Positions 1 to 8,242 are shown, numbered from the stretch's first letter. The stretch is 11,900 nucleotides of DNA from JALOTE01 sp031422195 (GCA_031422195.1 JANOPZ010000061.1:1-11900); one strand, 5' to 3'. Notes: a model not told the origin generated them from the letters alone. Translations and numbers: made by a program.

Positions 1-1282
1 CTGTGCCGGGTTTGGTTTCATCAAGCCGCCTACCCCGAGCCAGCGCTTCATTACGCCCTTCTGGCGTGATACCCGGGCCATCATCTTCAACAATAAACTC
101 TAAAGTCTGATCAGAACCTTCAATCGATGGATTGTAAGTCAGTGTGATCAACACGCTTTTCTTACACCACTTTGCGGCATTTTCAAGCAGGTTGCCGATG
201 ATCTCTTCCAAATCCTGGGCCTCACCGCCAAACCAAAGCCGTGTGGTTGGCACCTTAAGATCAAACGTTTTTTCTGGATTTAACTTTTTGAAAACCCGGG
301 CCATTTTCTCTAAGACTGGTTTGACATCAGTTCGATAGCTGACGGTGGCAGTTTGGGCAGCAACGCGTGCCCGCTGTAAATAATGATCGATTTGCCGCCG
401 CATTATTTTGGCTTGTTCAGCAATTAATTTTTCATCGGCTACTTTTTTAGTGTTGGTTTCATTGAAAATTACCGCCAATGGCGTTTTCAGTGCATGGGCC
501 AAATCACCGACCTGAACCCTTGCACGGTCGACAATCCTCTTGTTATTATCAATAAGCGCATTGATTTCATCAGCCAAAGGCTCAATCTCGATTGGGAAAA
601 CTCCGTCTAATCGGTCTGCCTCGCCCGACCGAACTTTACCCAGTTCGGCGCGAGCGCGATCCAATGGCCGCAGTCCAAGGACAATTGCCGCTGCGTTAAC
701 CGCTATCATCAGCAAACCTACGATGCTTAGAAAGCTCATAATCTGCCGGAAAAAACCAGTCACTTCATTGTCGATATCTTGCAAATTTCCAGCGACGCGG
801 AAGCGGGCAATGGTGGTTTCAGCACCCAACTGAACTTCTGTTTCAAGCACGCGCAATGTTTGACCCAGAACATATTCAACATCATAATAGCGTTCAAAAG
901 CAGTATTAAAAGGCGCTGTGGTCACTGGCGGCGCCAACAAAGGTTCGATTAAAAAATTTGACGCCAAACGCCCTGTAACTGCAGAACTAGCCGGCAAAAC
1001 CTCCCATACCCAACCCGTACCCGGCTGTTGATAACGCTGGTCACCAATTTGCGGCACACCCACCAATTGATTTGCAGCCGTTACGTTCGTTCCAGCGACC
1101 AAAGAAAACAGATGCGCTGAAAGCAATGTATCAAACCGCCGTTCAATTGCGCCGCGGTAAAGATCAACAATTATAAACGACACAACCAATAAGGCAAAAG
1201 TAACGAGCAGGGTGGAAACCGCAACAACCCGAACCGACATGCGCCGCAATAATTGGCTACCACCAGAAACCTTTTTTGCCAT
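1..1282 (-). CDS. feuQ: FeuQ-like sensor histidine kinase, 3' end cut by window edge
   Basis: Membrane sensor kinase that should phosphorylate the response regulator encoded just upstream. I translated the minus strand from the ATG at 1282-1280; the frame stays open for 427 codons to the window edge. Visible in order: a basic N-terminus, a first membrane helix (about residues 17-39), a periplasmic region of about 140 residues, a second membrane helix (about 182-204), a HAMP-like linker starting LRPLDRAR, the H-box GDLAHALKTPLAV with phospho-acceptor His263, the N-box NLLENAA (Asn364, Asn368), and the G1 box EDDGPGI (Asp401). The G2 (GLGLS-type) box must lie beyond the edge. The start overlaps the regulator's stop as TAATG, so the two are translationally coupled. 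The H-box wording is typical of PhoQ/FeuQ-type kinases. The feuQ name rests on gene order and resemblance recalled from rhizobia, not on a search; the histidine kinase call itself is secure. Confidence 0.9.
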   Translation of the reverse strand, partial: MAKKVSGGSQLLRRMSVRVVAVSTLLVTFALLVVSFIIVDLYRGAIERRFDTLLSAHLFSLVAGTNVTAANQLVGVPQIGDQRYQQPGTGWVWEVLPASSAVTGRLASNFLIEPLLAPPVTTAPFNTAFERYYDVEYVLGQTLRVLETEVQLGAETTIARFRVAGNLQDIDNEVTGFFRQIMSFLSIVGLLMIAVNAAAIVLGLRPLDRARAELGKVRSGEADRLDGVFPIEIEPLADEINALIDNNKRIVDRARVQVGDLAHALKTPLAVIFNETNTKKVADEKLIAEQAKIMRRQIDHYLQRARVAAQTATVSYRTDVKPVLEKMARVFKKLNPEKTFDLKVPTTRLWFGGEAQDLEEIIGNLLENAAKWCKKSVLITLTYNPSIEGSDQTLEFIVEDDGPGITPEGRNEALARGRRLDETKPGT

Positions 1283-1947
1283 TATGCTTTTGGGTCTTGA
1301 ATGCGATAACCAAGGCCTCGAATTGTTTCAATGAGATCAATTCCGAGCTTTTTGCGCAAGCGCCCGACAAATACTTCAATGGTGTTGGAGTCCCGGTCAA
1401 AATCCTGGTCGTATAAATGCTCAACCAATTCTGTGCGGGAAATGACTTTGCCTTTGTGATGTAATAAATAAGACAGCAACCTGAACTCATGGCTGGTTAG
1501 CTTCAGCAATTCGCCGTTCACATCAACCCGTGCAGAAATCGTATCAACGCGAAGTGGGCCGCATATAATTTCAGAAGAAGCGTGGCCTGCCGCCCGACGG
1601 ATCAAAGCCCGCAGACGTGCCAATACTTCTTCCATATGAAAAGGCTTTGCAACGTAGTCGTCTGCGCCTGCGTCAATACCCGCAACCTTATCGCTCCAAC
1701 GATCACGCGCGGTTAGCATCATAACTGGCATCACGCGCCCGTCCCGTCGCCATTTTTCCAACACGCTGATACCGTCCATCATTGGCAAGCCAATGTCCAA
1801 TATCACGGCGTCGTACGGCTCGGTGTCGCCAAGAAAATGGCCTTCTTCGCCATCTAAGGCAGTGTCAACAACATATCCGGCATCTTCCAAACCAGCTTTC
1901 AACTGCCGGTTGAGGTTTTTGTCATCTTCAACAACAAGAATGCGCAT
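1282..1947 (-). CDS. feuP: OmpR/PhoB-family response regulator, FeuP-like
   Basis: DNA-binding response regulator, 221 residues, usual length for the family. The N-terminal receiver domain (about 1-115) has the acidic pair Asp8/Asp9, phospho-acceptor Asp51 in the ILDIGLPMMDG motif, Thr79 in MLTARD, and Lys101 in the VAKPF motif. The C-terminal winged helix (about 125-217) carries the signatures LKLTSHEFRLL, VISRTELVEHLYD, SNTIEVFVGRLRKK and ETIRGLGYRI. The receiver stretch around DRWSDKVAGIDAGADDY and the recognition-helix region closely resemble what I recall of rhizobial FeuP/PhoP-like regulators. An AAAGG Shine-Dalgarno-like run lies about 5 nt upstream of the ATG. The gene follows the small secreted protein after 41 bp and overlaps the kinase start as TAATG. 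In Sinorhizobium FeuP/FeuQ control genes for cyclic glucan export; whether that applies here is inference. Confidence 0.95.
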   Translation of the reverse strand: MRILVVEDDKNLNRQLKAGLEDAGYVVDTALDGEEGHFLGDTEPYDAVILDIGLPMMDGISVLEKWRRDGRVMPVMMLTARDRWSDKVAGIDAGADDYVAKPFHMEEVLARLRALIRRAAGHASSEIICGPLRVDTISARVDVNGELLKLTSHEFRLLSYLLHHKGKVISRTELVEHLYDQDFDRDSNTIEVFVGRLRKKLGIDLIETIRGLGYRIQDPKA

Positions 1948-1988
1948 GAACAGCCTTTGATAAAAACCGAGCTAATTGACAAAATACT

Positions 1989-2255
1989 CTACCCTTTGGA
2001 AACAATAATTTCCATCCGCTTAGGGCGCTCGCCATTTTGGCCTGGTACCACAATTATAACGCGGCAAACAGGCTGACCATTTTGCACGGCATCATTTGCC
2101 ATCGCCAAAGTGCCACCTTGTGCTGCTGCTTGCTGCTCGCCAATGGCGTAGCAATCTGCCGCCTGCACGAGAATAACCTCTTTGTGCCCAAGAACAGGGC
2201 CTGCAGGATTTGCTGTTAGAAAAAAAGCAAAGCCAAATGTTGTGAGAGCGTTCAC
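1989..2255 (-). CDS. Small secreted PepSY/FeuN-like protein (probable regulator of the adjacent kinase)
   Basis: Predicted exported protein of about 88 residues if translation starts at the GTG at 2255. That start has GGAG (2265-2262) six bases upstream. The frame extends further up to a TTG at 2330, but that codon has no visible ribosome binding site and would add a Cys/Arg-rich leader, so I prefer the GTG. The N-terminus is hydrophobic (FGFAFFLTA, then Pro/Gly), compatible with a short signal peptide although poor in positive charge. Two cysteines follow (DCYAIGEQQ and VCRVIIVV), and the C-terminal half, ending GERPKRMEIIVSKG, looks like the compact beta-rich fold of PepSY-type periplasmic proteins. 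Gene order small secreted protein, FeuP-like regulator, FeuQ-like kinase matches feuN-feuP-feuQ of Sinorhizobium, where FeuN restrains FeuPQ signalling. Orthology to FeuN is inference from order and size, so no symbol is given. Confidence 0.7.
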   Translation of the reverse strand: MNALTTFGFAFFLTANPAGPVLGHKEVILVQAADCYAIGEQQAAAQGGTLAMANDAVQNGQPVCRVIIVVPGQNGERPKRMEIIVSKG

Positions 2256-2261
2256 TTGAAT

Positions 2262-2265
2262 CTCC
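2262..2265 (-). promoter_or_regulatory. Shine-Dalgarno GGAG deciding the GTG start of the small secreted protein
   Basis: On the minus strand GGAG lies six bases before the GTG at 2255. It favours this start over the upstream TTG at 2330, which has no purine-rich element before it. Confidence 0.5.
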
Positions 2266-2335
2266 ACGCCTAGTTTAAGGCAGCTGTTTAGTCCCCGGCA
2301 CCTGAATAGCGTATGAATGGTTTTTCGCAACAGGC

Positions 2336-5300
2336 TTAGAAAACTTGCAATTGGGCTTCTAACGCTAGGTCTGGATATGCGCCATTTTGCTTGACCTTGA
2401 ACTTAAATCCGGCGGTGGTTGAACCAAGGTCAGCCAGTCTTTGGGTTGTAAGATAAGTAAATTCCGGCGTGGTTAGCATTTCCGTCCTAACGATTGTACC
2501 GGCGTTGTTCACAATTGTAGCCGTATAACTTTCATTGGCTTCTCCAACCGGAATTTCAATCAGCTCCCAGTCGTCCGCATTAACGCGCCCGCATCTTATC
2601 CATTGGAACACTTTGCCCAAAGCGTTTGTTGTGACTCGCAGCTGTTCGGGTGCCAAGGTTGTTACACTTCTGGTCAATGCGCCAGTCTCTACATTTTGCC
2701 ACGAGGCATCCGTTAGAGTTTTACTTGCCGGACCAATTCTTAAAGTGCTTCCACTGGAAAAGCTGCCATTTAGCGTGAGTGAAACTATTGAGTGATCGAG
2801 CAAGACAAAAGGCGCTGCGGTTGCATGGCCTGCTAACATCGCATCTTGCGTTCCTTTTTGGCCGCGCAGCAAGCCTGACAGCTTCCATATTTTTGGTGAC
2901 ACCTCTTCCGCAATCTGGAACTGCAGTATTTCCCAAACCCCGCTTAGTGACAGCACCGCTGCGGTATTGGCTCCAGACAAAAATGCATTCAAACTAACAC
3001 TCTGCAGCCCGCCGCCATACAGCTTGATTGTCATTGTCTTGCCAGATCGACGTCCTTTTACATGATCAGAACCACCTGAAACGACCTCGCCCATCGTGGC
3101 TGGCTCATTGATGTTTCCAATCGGCGTATCGCCTTGGTCTTGCGATGCAACAACCAATTGTCGTTGCCACGGGTTGGCAAACGCTGCGATCCGCACCACA
3201 GGACTTTCCAATCCATCACGCAAAGCTGGGCCTGCCAAATCCATGACCTGAACAGCGGCGCGGCCACTTGCTGCAACCGCTTGCGGGCCATACTTTCTTG
3301 CGATCTGGTACTTACCATTTGAAATCAGTGCATAGGTTTTCGTCTTTCGGGCCTCTATGGCTTGGGTTTGTCCATAGGTAATGCGTTCAATCCGGTAAAC
3401 ATCGCTGCCAACGGCTGTCACAGTCATCAGGTCGCCTATTTCGAGATCGGCGTATTCGGTCGGTAACGAACAGCGTAATGTTTCAGCTTCTTCGCGAGCT
3501 CTTCGCAGCCATTTGTTTGATAGGCTGCCAGCAGTGTCTCCATCCAAAATAATTGGAAGACTCATTTGGGTTTGGTTGTTTGCGGCGCTGCCAACAAATC
3601 GCGCTGATACCGTAGCATTCTGATAATCCGCGACTGGGTCCGCAAATGACAACACCAATTCTGTCGGTAACAAATTACTGGCTGATCGCGCTCGCGTAAT
3701 TTCTGCATTTTTATCGTACCCGACAATATCTGCAATTGAACGAATTGCGCTTGGCACTGTATCAAGTGAAAAAGCTTCAGACACCGTTGATTGAGAACGC
3801 CAATTTGCTCCAAAAAGGTCAAGCAACGGCTCTAGGGTTTCACGCACAGACTGGGGGTTCAGCACCGCGTAACCATGCATCCAGCCGGACAATTGACTTA
3901 CATTTATAGCATTCAGGCCATGGTCGGTCATAATTGCTTGAACCAAATCAGCCAAGCTCACCGAGGCTAGGCGGCCATTCAGCCAATGACCTGTGCGCCA
4001 ATTCTCGCCATCACTCCAAAGATCACTTTCTCGCGGAAACGCTGGAAACGGACGCGTGTCATAGGCCCAAGCGTAGCAGTGCTTAACGTCTAACATTCTT
4101 CCGGAATAGACATTGGAAACCGGATTGAGCGCCGGATCAAACAGATCGCTCGCCGCATCAAACGCTGTCAAATGTGTTTCCAAATAAATCCGTTGCTGCG
4201 AATCATCGCGTGCGCCCGATGAGAAATAAGGCACTGCGCTTTCAGCTGATTTCGGGTCACTAAATACATTGGGCTGGTTGGCCCCTTTGTCGATTGCGGG
4301 GCAGCCAATCTCAGTGAACCAAATTGGTTTTGATTGCGGCACCCAAGCCGTTGCAATACCCTGTTCAATCCCGCCAATTCGGTTAAAATGCGCATTGGAC
4401 CACCAAGAGCGTATGTCTTTTGAGCGCCAAACCCACGGCTTGTTCGCTGCTTCATCTGTGATTGGCGTGCGAACCCCATTTTGCCGATCCGCCCTATTGG
4501 CATAATACCAATCGTAGTTCTCGCCCGAAATAAGCGCCGCCTTCATTGCAGCTTTATCATGAGCTGAATTTGGGCCGTCTGGCGAGGCAATCTGCAACTG
4601 TGTATCGCGCCAATCGGTTAAAGGTTGATACCAATCAATACCAACTGAATCGATTGCAGCATGCGCCCACAGCGGGTCGAGATTGTAAAACAGGTCACCC
4701 GGTGTGGATGGCGGGCTATAGCCGAAATATTCAACCCAATCGGCGGCATAAGTGAGCTTGGTTGTGTTGCCTAAAAGTGCCCTTACGTCTGTAGCCAGTT
4801 GCATCAAACCGCTCACAAATGGAAAGCTGTTTGACACACCACGAACGCGCGTAAGCGCGGGCATTTCAGAGCCAATTAAAAACGAATCTACTCCACCAGC
4901 CCTTAATGCCAAATGGGCATGGTGCAACACAAACCGGCGATAACCCCATTCGGTTGCAGGCCCTATATAAGACACCGCATCGCCGTTGGCAGTAAATTGC
5001 GCACTGGATGCTGTCCCTAAAAACGCATTCATTTGAGCAAGTGCGGTCGCAGTTCCATTGACGGAAGCCGCTTGACCTTCAGCGGGATGGCAAGTGATCC
5101 GCCCGCGCCATGGATAAGCCTGTTGACCAATACCGCCATAAGGCGAAGGAAATTCATTTCCTGCGGCAATATCCATCATAACAAATGGATACAATGTTAC
5201 CTTCAATCCGCGGGCCTTCAAATCACGAATGGCATGAACCAAGGCTGCATCATCAGGGGTTCCGCCATAAGCTGCTGCGCTGCCACTACGGGTTACTTCG

Positions 5301-6235
5301 CGTGCCGCACTGCGCGTAACACCACTTGAGCTCCAATTTTGTGAAATACCCGTTTTGTTATTGGTCGTAACACCGGGTTTAATCTTGCAGTTTCCGGCAC
5401 GCAAATCATCGCCAAACCAAGCAGAAACCAATGCAACGTTTTCAAGATTGGGGCAAAGCGCCAAAAGTTCATCAATAGCTACATTCCAGTCTGTATCAGA
5501 ATGCAAAACGTTGCGGTTCAAGTGCAGCGTTTCACCGGGCGAGCTTTCCCAGAGAACCGGACTTGGCTCATAGCCATATTCGGTTGCACCGGGAATCAAA
5601 GTTATTGCGCGTATCGATCTTTCAAGCCGCCCAATTGGCCGTAAAACTTCAAATTGGAGTTGCGGTATGCGGTTGCCAAATCGCTCTAGGGCCAGTCGTT
5701 CAATCACCACATAAGCAATGCCGCGATACGCAGGCGTGTTACCGCCACCTTGTTTTGCCAGCAACAAAGGGTCGGGCAATTGGGTTTGAGATCCGGTATA
5801 AACCCGCAATGCGATGTCGTTTAAGTCAAGTTCCTGCCCATCGGCCCAAACGCGGCGAATGCCGCCGATTTCGCCTTCACACACTGCGAGCGCGATACTG
5901 GCAAAATAGCTAAATTTGGTGGCCGTCGTTCCGCCACCCAGTGATTTGCCACCTTGTCTTGAAGTCGAAGATACTTCGTCAAGCCGCGTTGCCCAAATCA
6001 AAGTTCCAGGAATGCGCGCTGCACCATATATGCGAGGGACGGACGTTCCCTCTTCGGCTGAAAACGGGCTGACTGTGGACAGGCGCGCGCCAATTACCGA
6101 ACGCCGCGGCGTCAACAGCGCATTATCCAGCATGTTGCCAACAAGCGCACCTGCGGCCTGCCCAATTATAGCAGCTGTAGGGCCAAATACGCCGCCCAAA
6201 GCAGCGCCAGCCGCGCCCAAAAGCAAGGTTGCCAT
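2336..6235 (-). CDS. GTA host-specificity 'megatron' tail tip protein (g15-like), with TIM-barrel glycosidase-like domain
   Basis: Large baseplate/tail-tip protein of 1299 residues, the length expected for RcGTA gp15 (about 1300). The frame opens 62 codons earlier, but the ATG at 6235 is the convincing start: it gives the conserved MATLLLGAAGAALGG hydrophobic N-terminus and has GGGG seven bases upstream (6246-6243), whereas the upstream extension is Cys/Arg-rich and overlaps g14. Domains by eye: a glycine/alanine-rich N-terminal segment (1-40), hub-like beta regions (about 40-260), a TIM-barrel-like region (about 320-740) of the GTA_TIM family with GSEM (Glu457), VGIDWYQPL (Asp534) and WFTEIGCPA (Glu642), a phage tail-3 type region (about 790-960), and a C-terminal beta-rich region. 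Glu457 and Glu642 are placed like the acid/base and nucleophile of clan GH-A hydrolases, so glycan cleavage or binding during host contact is likely but unproven. Starts 23 bp after g14. Confidence 0.95.
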   Translation of the reverse strand: MATLLLGAAGAALGGVFGPTAAIIGQAAGALVGNMLDNALLTPRRSVIGARLSTVSPFSAEEGTSVPRIYGAARIPGTLIWATRLDEVSSTSRQGGKSLGGGTTATKFSYFASIALAVCEGEIGGIRRVWADGQELDLNDIALRVYTGSQTQLPDPLLLAKQGGGNTPAYRGIAYVVIERLALERFGNRIPQLQFEVLRPIGRLERSIRAITLIPGATEYGYEPSPVLWESSPGETLHLNRNVLHSDTDWNVAIDELLALCPNLENVALVSAWFGDDLRAGNCKIKPGVTTNNKTGISQNWSSSGVTRSAAREVTRSGSAAAYGGTPDDAALVHAIRDLKARGLKVTLYPFVMMDIAAGNEFPSPYGGIGQQAYPWRGRITCHPAEGQAASVNGTATALAQMNAFLGTASSAQFTANGDAVSYIGPATEWGYRRFVLHHAHLALRAGGVDSFLIGSEMPALTRVRGVSNSFPFVSGLMQLATDVRALLGNTTKLTYAADWVEYFGYSPPSTPGDLFYNLDPLWAHAAIDSVGIDWYQPLTDWRDTQLQIASPDGPNSAHDKAAMKAALISGENYDWYYANRADRQNGVRTPITDEAANKPWVWRSKDIRSWWSNAHFNRIGGIEQGIATAWVPQSKPIWFTEIGCPAIDKGANQPNVFSDPKSAESAVPYFSSGARDDSQQRIYLETHLTAFDAASDLFDPALNPVSNVYSGRMLDVKHCYAWAYDTRPFPAFPRESDLWSDGENWRTGHWLNGRLASVSLADLVQAIMTDHGLNAINVSQLSGWMHGYAVLNPQSVRETLEPLLDLFGANWRSQSTVSEAFSLDTVPSAIRSIADIVGYDKNAEITRARSASNLLPTELVLSFADPVADYQNATVSARFVGSAANNQTQMSLPIILDGDTAGSLSNKWLRRAREEAETLRCSLPTEYADLEIGDLMTVTAVGSDVYRIERITYGQTQAIEARKTKTYALISNGKYQIARKYGPQAVAASGRAAVQVMDLAGPALRDGLESPVVRIAAFANPWQRQLVVASQDQGDTPIGNINEPATMGEVVSGGSDHVKGRRSGKTMTIKLYGGGLQSVSLNAFLSGANTAAVLSLSGVWEILQFQIAEEVSPKIWKLSGLLRGQKGTQDAMLAGHATAAPFVLLDHSIVSLTLNGSFSSGSTLRIGPASKTLTDASWQNVETGALTRSVTTLAPEQLRVTTNALGKVFQWIRCGRVNADDWELIEIPVGEANESYTATIVNNAGTIVRTEMLTTPEFTYLTTQRLADLGSTTAGFKFKVKQNGAYPDLALEAQLQVF

Positions 6236-6242
6236 ATCATTA

Positions 6243-6246
6243 CCCC
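6243..6246 (-). promoter_or_regulatory. Shine-Dalgarno-like GGGG deciding the g15 start
   Basis: GGGG lies seven bases upstream of the ATG at 6235, in the 23-bp gap after g14. It supports initiation at MATLLLG rather than at the upstream in-frame codon inside g14. Confidence 0.5.
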
Positions 6247-6258
6247 AGTAGGTTGAGA

Positions 6259-6711
6259 TTACAGACCGGTAGATTTCGGAAACGCAAAAACGCCTGCAAT
6301 TTTCTTGCGCCAAGTCGGCACTAGCGGCGATAACACAACGCCAATACCAGAATATGCATGTATAAAACCGGCCTCGTTCACCATAATACCGGCGTGCTTC
6401 GCCAAAGTGCCCGCACTCCAACGAAACAGAACCAGTTGCCCAATATTGGGGCTCGTCTGCACCAAAACGAAGTGTTTCAATGCTGCATCAAGCAAACGGT
6501 CTTTGTCGCCCTTTTCTGCCCAATCCATGGCGTAAGGTCCGGGCGCTTCCGGTTCTGAGCCATAAATCTCACGCCAAATCCCGCGCACCAAGCCAAGACA
6601 ATCTGCCCCGACACCTAATTTAGAGCCTTGGTGGCGGTATGGTGTGCCAAGCCATTTTTTAGCTTCTTCCACAACGTGCATTTCGATGGATAACGGAGCA
6701 TGAATATTCAT
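6259..6711 (-). CDS. GTA tail cell-wall peptidase, NlpC/P60 family (g14-like)
   Basis: 150-residue NlpC/P60-type cysteine peptidase, matching the phage cell-wall peptidase found as gp14 in RcGTA. The catalytic cysteine is Cys38 in the GADCLGLVRG motif, preceded by the usual WLGTPYRHQG segment. The general-base histidine is His106 in KHAGIM, and the third polar residue is probably His118 in FIHAYS. All three are intact, so the enzyme should be active. Its expected role is to cut peptide cross-links in peptidoglycan so DNA can pass the recipient's wall from the tail tip. There is no signal peptide, in keeping with a virion component. The ATG overlaps the g13 stop as ATGA, with GGTGG a few bases upstream, and g15 follows after 23 bp. 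Confidence 0.95.
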   Translation of the reverse strand: MNIHAPLSIEMHVVEEAKKWLGTPYRHQGSKLGVGADCLGLVRGIWREIYGSEPEAPGPYAMDWAEKGDKDRLLDAALKHFVLVQTSPNIGQLVLFRWSAGTLAKHAGIMVNEAGFIHAYSGIGVVLSPLVPTWRKKIAGVFAFPKSTGL

Positions 6712-7598
6712 ATTACCACCGGCCCTCCATCAAAGTTCATACCATCACGGGCATAGGCATAAGCTTGATCATTGCCCGGCATATGCGGAAAACCACGGAA
6801 ATTCAGGCTGTTACCAAATTTGGATTTGCAGGTCGCAAAGCTTTTGTCGCAGCCCGCTTTTATGGTGAAGCTTATTCCGCTTTCAACCGGGAACTTAGGT
6901 TCATCGCGCAAGACGATTACAACCGCAGAGCCGTTTTTCGTGTGGGTTAAAACTCTTACTAAACTACCCGCTTGTGGGCCCGTTATCCATTGCAACAACC
7001 CGTCAGTGAACCAACCAATCTCAAAGCCATTGAGACCAGTAACTTCAAACTCCGTCTTTGATCGAACAATTGCAATTGTGCCATTTCCGGCAAATGTGGA
7101 ATTACCAAGCACCACACCGCAACGCGCGTCGCCCACCTCTGCATCACATCCCTTTCGAAAAAGCCGGCCGCGTTTTGCCGTAAAGTCAGCTGCGTCGCCC
7201 TCAAGTTCGGCACGCCAAATACCATCAGCCTGTTCAATTCGTGCAACATAAGCGGTGCGCAACAAAGCAAACTCTAAAGGTGTTTGCCAATTCACCAGGT
7301 ACTGCGCGATGGCGGCACCGTCATAAACACCGGTCGATAAATCAAAAGCGGTTACCTCCACATCATCCAGCGCGCCTTCAATTTCGCCGTTGCCTATGGT
7401 CAGACCAAGGGCAGCCTCAGCTTCTTTTGCAGTGAACCCGCTATTGGGTTTGCACGGCACACCATCCACTGTCAGTGTCCGGTCGTGGTCGGTAAAGCCG
7501 GCAACCACCCCGTCTTTGCGGGTGATTATCCAACAGTAACAAAGCGTCGTTACATCGCCGGCGACAGCCTGCTTTAGTGCCGTTGAAAACGGGATCAT
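6708..7598 (-). CDS. GTA baseplate hub protein (g13-like; DUF2163/phage BR0599 family), probable Fe-S protein
   Basis: 296-residue hub protein joining the distal tail protein to the megatron. The N-terminal half (about 1-160) has the family opening with CYCWIITRKDG and GFTDHDR, and the C-terminal part ends in the diagnostic CDKSFATCKSKFGN followed by NFRGFPHMPG. Four cysteines, Cys151 and Cys160 (GCDAEVGDARCG) and Cys250 and Cys257, form two pairs. The RcGTA hub structure was reported to contain an iron-sulphur cluster, and these residues are the obvious ligands; assigning them here is inference. The start overlaps the g12 stop as ATGA, with GAGGTG a few bases upstream, and the stop overlaps the g14 start the same way, so g12-g13-g14 form one translationally coupled block. 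Confidence 0.95.
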   Translation of the reverse strand: MIPFSTALKQAVAGDVTTLCYCWIITRKDGVVAGFTDHDRTLTVDGVPCKPNSGFTAKEAEAALGLTIGNGEIEGALDDVEVTAFDLSTGVYDGAAIAQYLVNWQTPLEFALLRTAYVARIEQADGIWRAELEGDAADFTAKRGRLFRKGCDAEVGDARCGVVLGNSTFAGNGTIAIVRSKTEFEVTGLNGFEIGWFTDGLLQWITGPQAGSLVRVLTHTKNGSAVVIVLRDEPKFPVESGISFTIKAGCDKSFATCKSKFGNSLNFRGFPHMPGNDQAYAYARDGMNFDGGPVVI

Positions 7599-8242
7599 AT
7601 CAGCACCTCTTTTAGCGGAATGGCTTGAACTTGCCCTGCACGAAAATTGGCAAGCGATAGTGTCAATGACGACGTCTCAAACCGAACCGGCACATCAAAC
7701 TCAAAACCGGCTTTGATAAGCTTGCCTGTTGATGGGATTGAGCCCGGCAGAAATGTGATTGCATTACCAGGCGCCGTGAGTTGATAAACAGAAGGCAGCA
7801 CTTCAAGGCCGTCAACCGAAACCCGAAGACTGGCGGCAATGACACAGGCCAATGGCCGCTGATAAGCATAAGCCAAAGTGCCGTAGGTTTTGATCAATGG
7901 AAAAATCGCCTGCGTTCCGTTCCCAACACCAATGTGTTGATCAAGCGAATTAATGGCAGTGCCTTGCCCGCAGCTTTTCCAATCAAATGGATCGCGAAAC
8001 CGGAACGCGTGCAAAGGGCCTCTTCGGGCTTCATAAAAATTTAGAATTTCCTCGATCTCGGACATTGCACGCAGGCCCGTGCCAGCATCATAACGGCGCA
8101 AAGCATGGGCTTGACGCAAATTTCGTTTCTCGCGGCCTGAAGATAACGTCACAATTTCAACACTGCGCTCTGGCCCTCCCGTCGCCCCAAAAGAGATCGA
8201 CAACGGAAAACGCACGTCATGGAAAGCCGGTAATCCGGGCAT
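7595..8242 (-). CDS. GTA distal tail protein (g12-like; DUF2460 family)
   Basis: 215-residue distal tail (Dit-like) protein linking the tail tube to the hub. Family signatures I recognise are the N-terminal PAFHDVRFPLSISFGATGGPER, the RRYDAGTGLRAMSEIEEIL segment and GPLHAFRFRDPFDW, all typical of DUF2460 proteins from GTAs and related siphophages. The C-terminal half (about 120-215) is beta-rich, ending in the DVPVRFETSSL motif. The ATG at 8242 has a strong GAGGT (8253-8249) whose first bases overlap the g11 stop codon, so translation is probably coupled to g11. It overlaps g13 by ATGA. In RcGTA this protein forms a ring at the tail end. Confidence 0.95.
   Translation of the reverse strand: MPGLPAFHDVRFPLSISFGATGGPERSVEIVTLSSGREKRNLRQAHALRRYDAGTGLRAMSEIEEILNFYEARRGPLHAFRFRDPFDWKSCGQGTAINSLDQHIGVGNGTQAIFPLIKTYGTLAYAYQRPLACVIAASLRVSVDGLEVLPSVYQLTAPGNAITFLPGSIPSTGKLIKAGFEFDVPVRFETSSLTLSLANFRAGQVQAIPLKEVLI

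Noticed and set aside
1257..1490. 77-codon minus-strand frame overlapping the regulator and kinase junction
   Set aside because: Lies out of frame within the C-terminal domain of the response regulator, whose motifs are unambiguous.
1976..1981. Plus-strand TTGACA resembling a -35 box
   Set aside because: No matching -10 element at 16-18 bp and no plus-strand gene downstream.
4168..5913. Several plus- and minus-strand open frames of 60-116 codons inside g15
   Set aside because: They are shadows of the long coding frame, with no recognisable motif or ribosome binding site.
6236..6421. N-terminal extension of the megatron frame, 62 codons upstream of 6235
   Set aside because: It overlaps g14, is Cys/Arg/Tyr-rich unlike any GTA gp15 start, and the ATG at 6235 has both a conserved N-terminus and an upstream GGGG.
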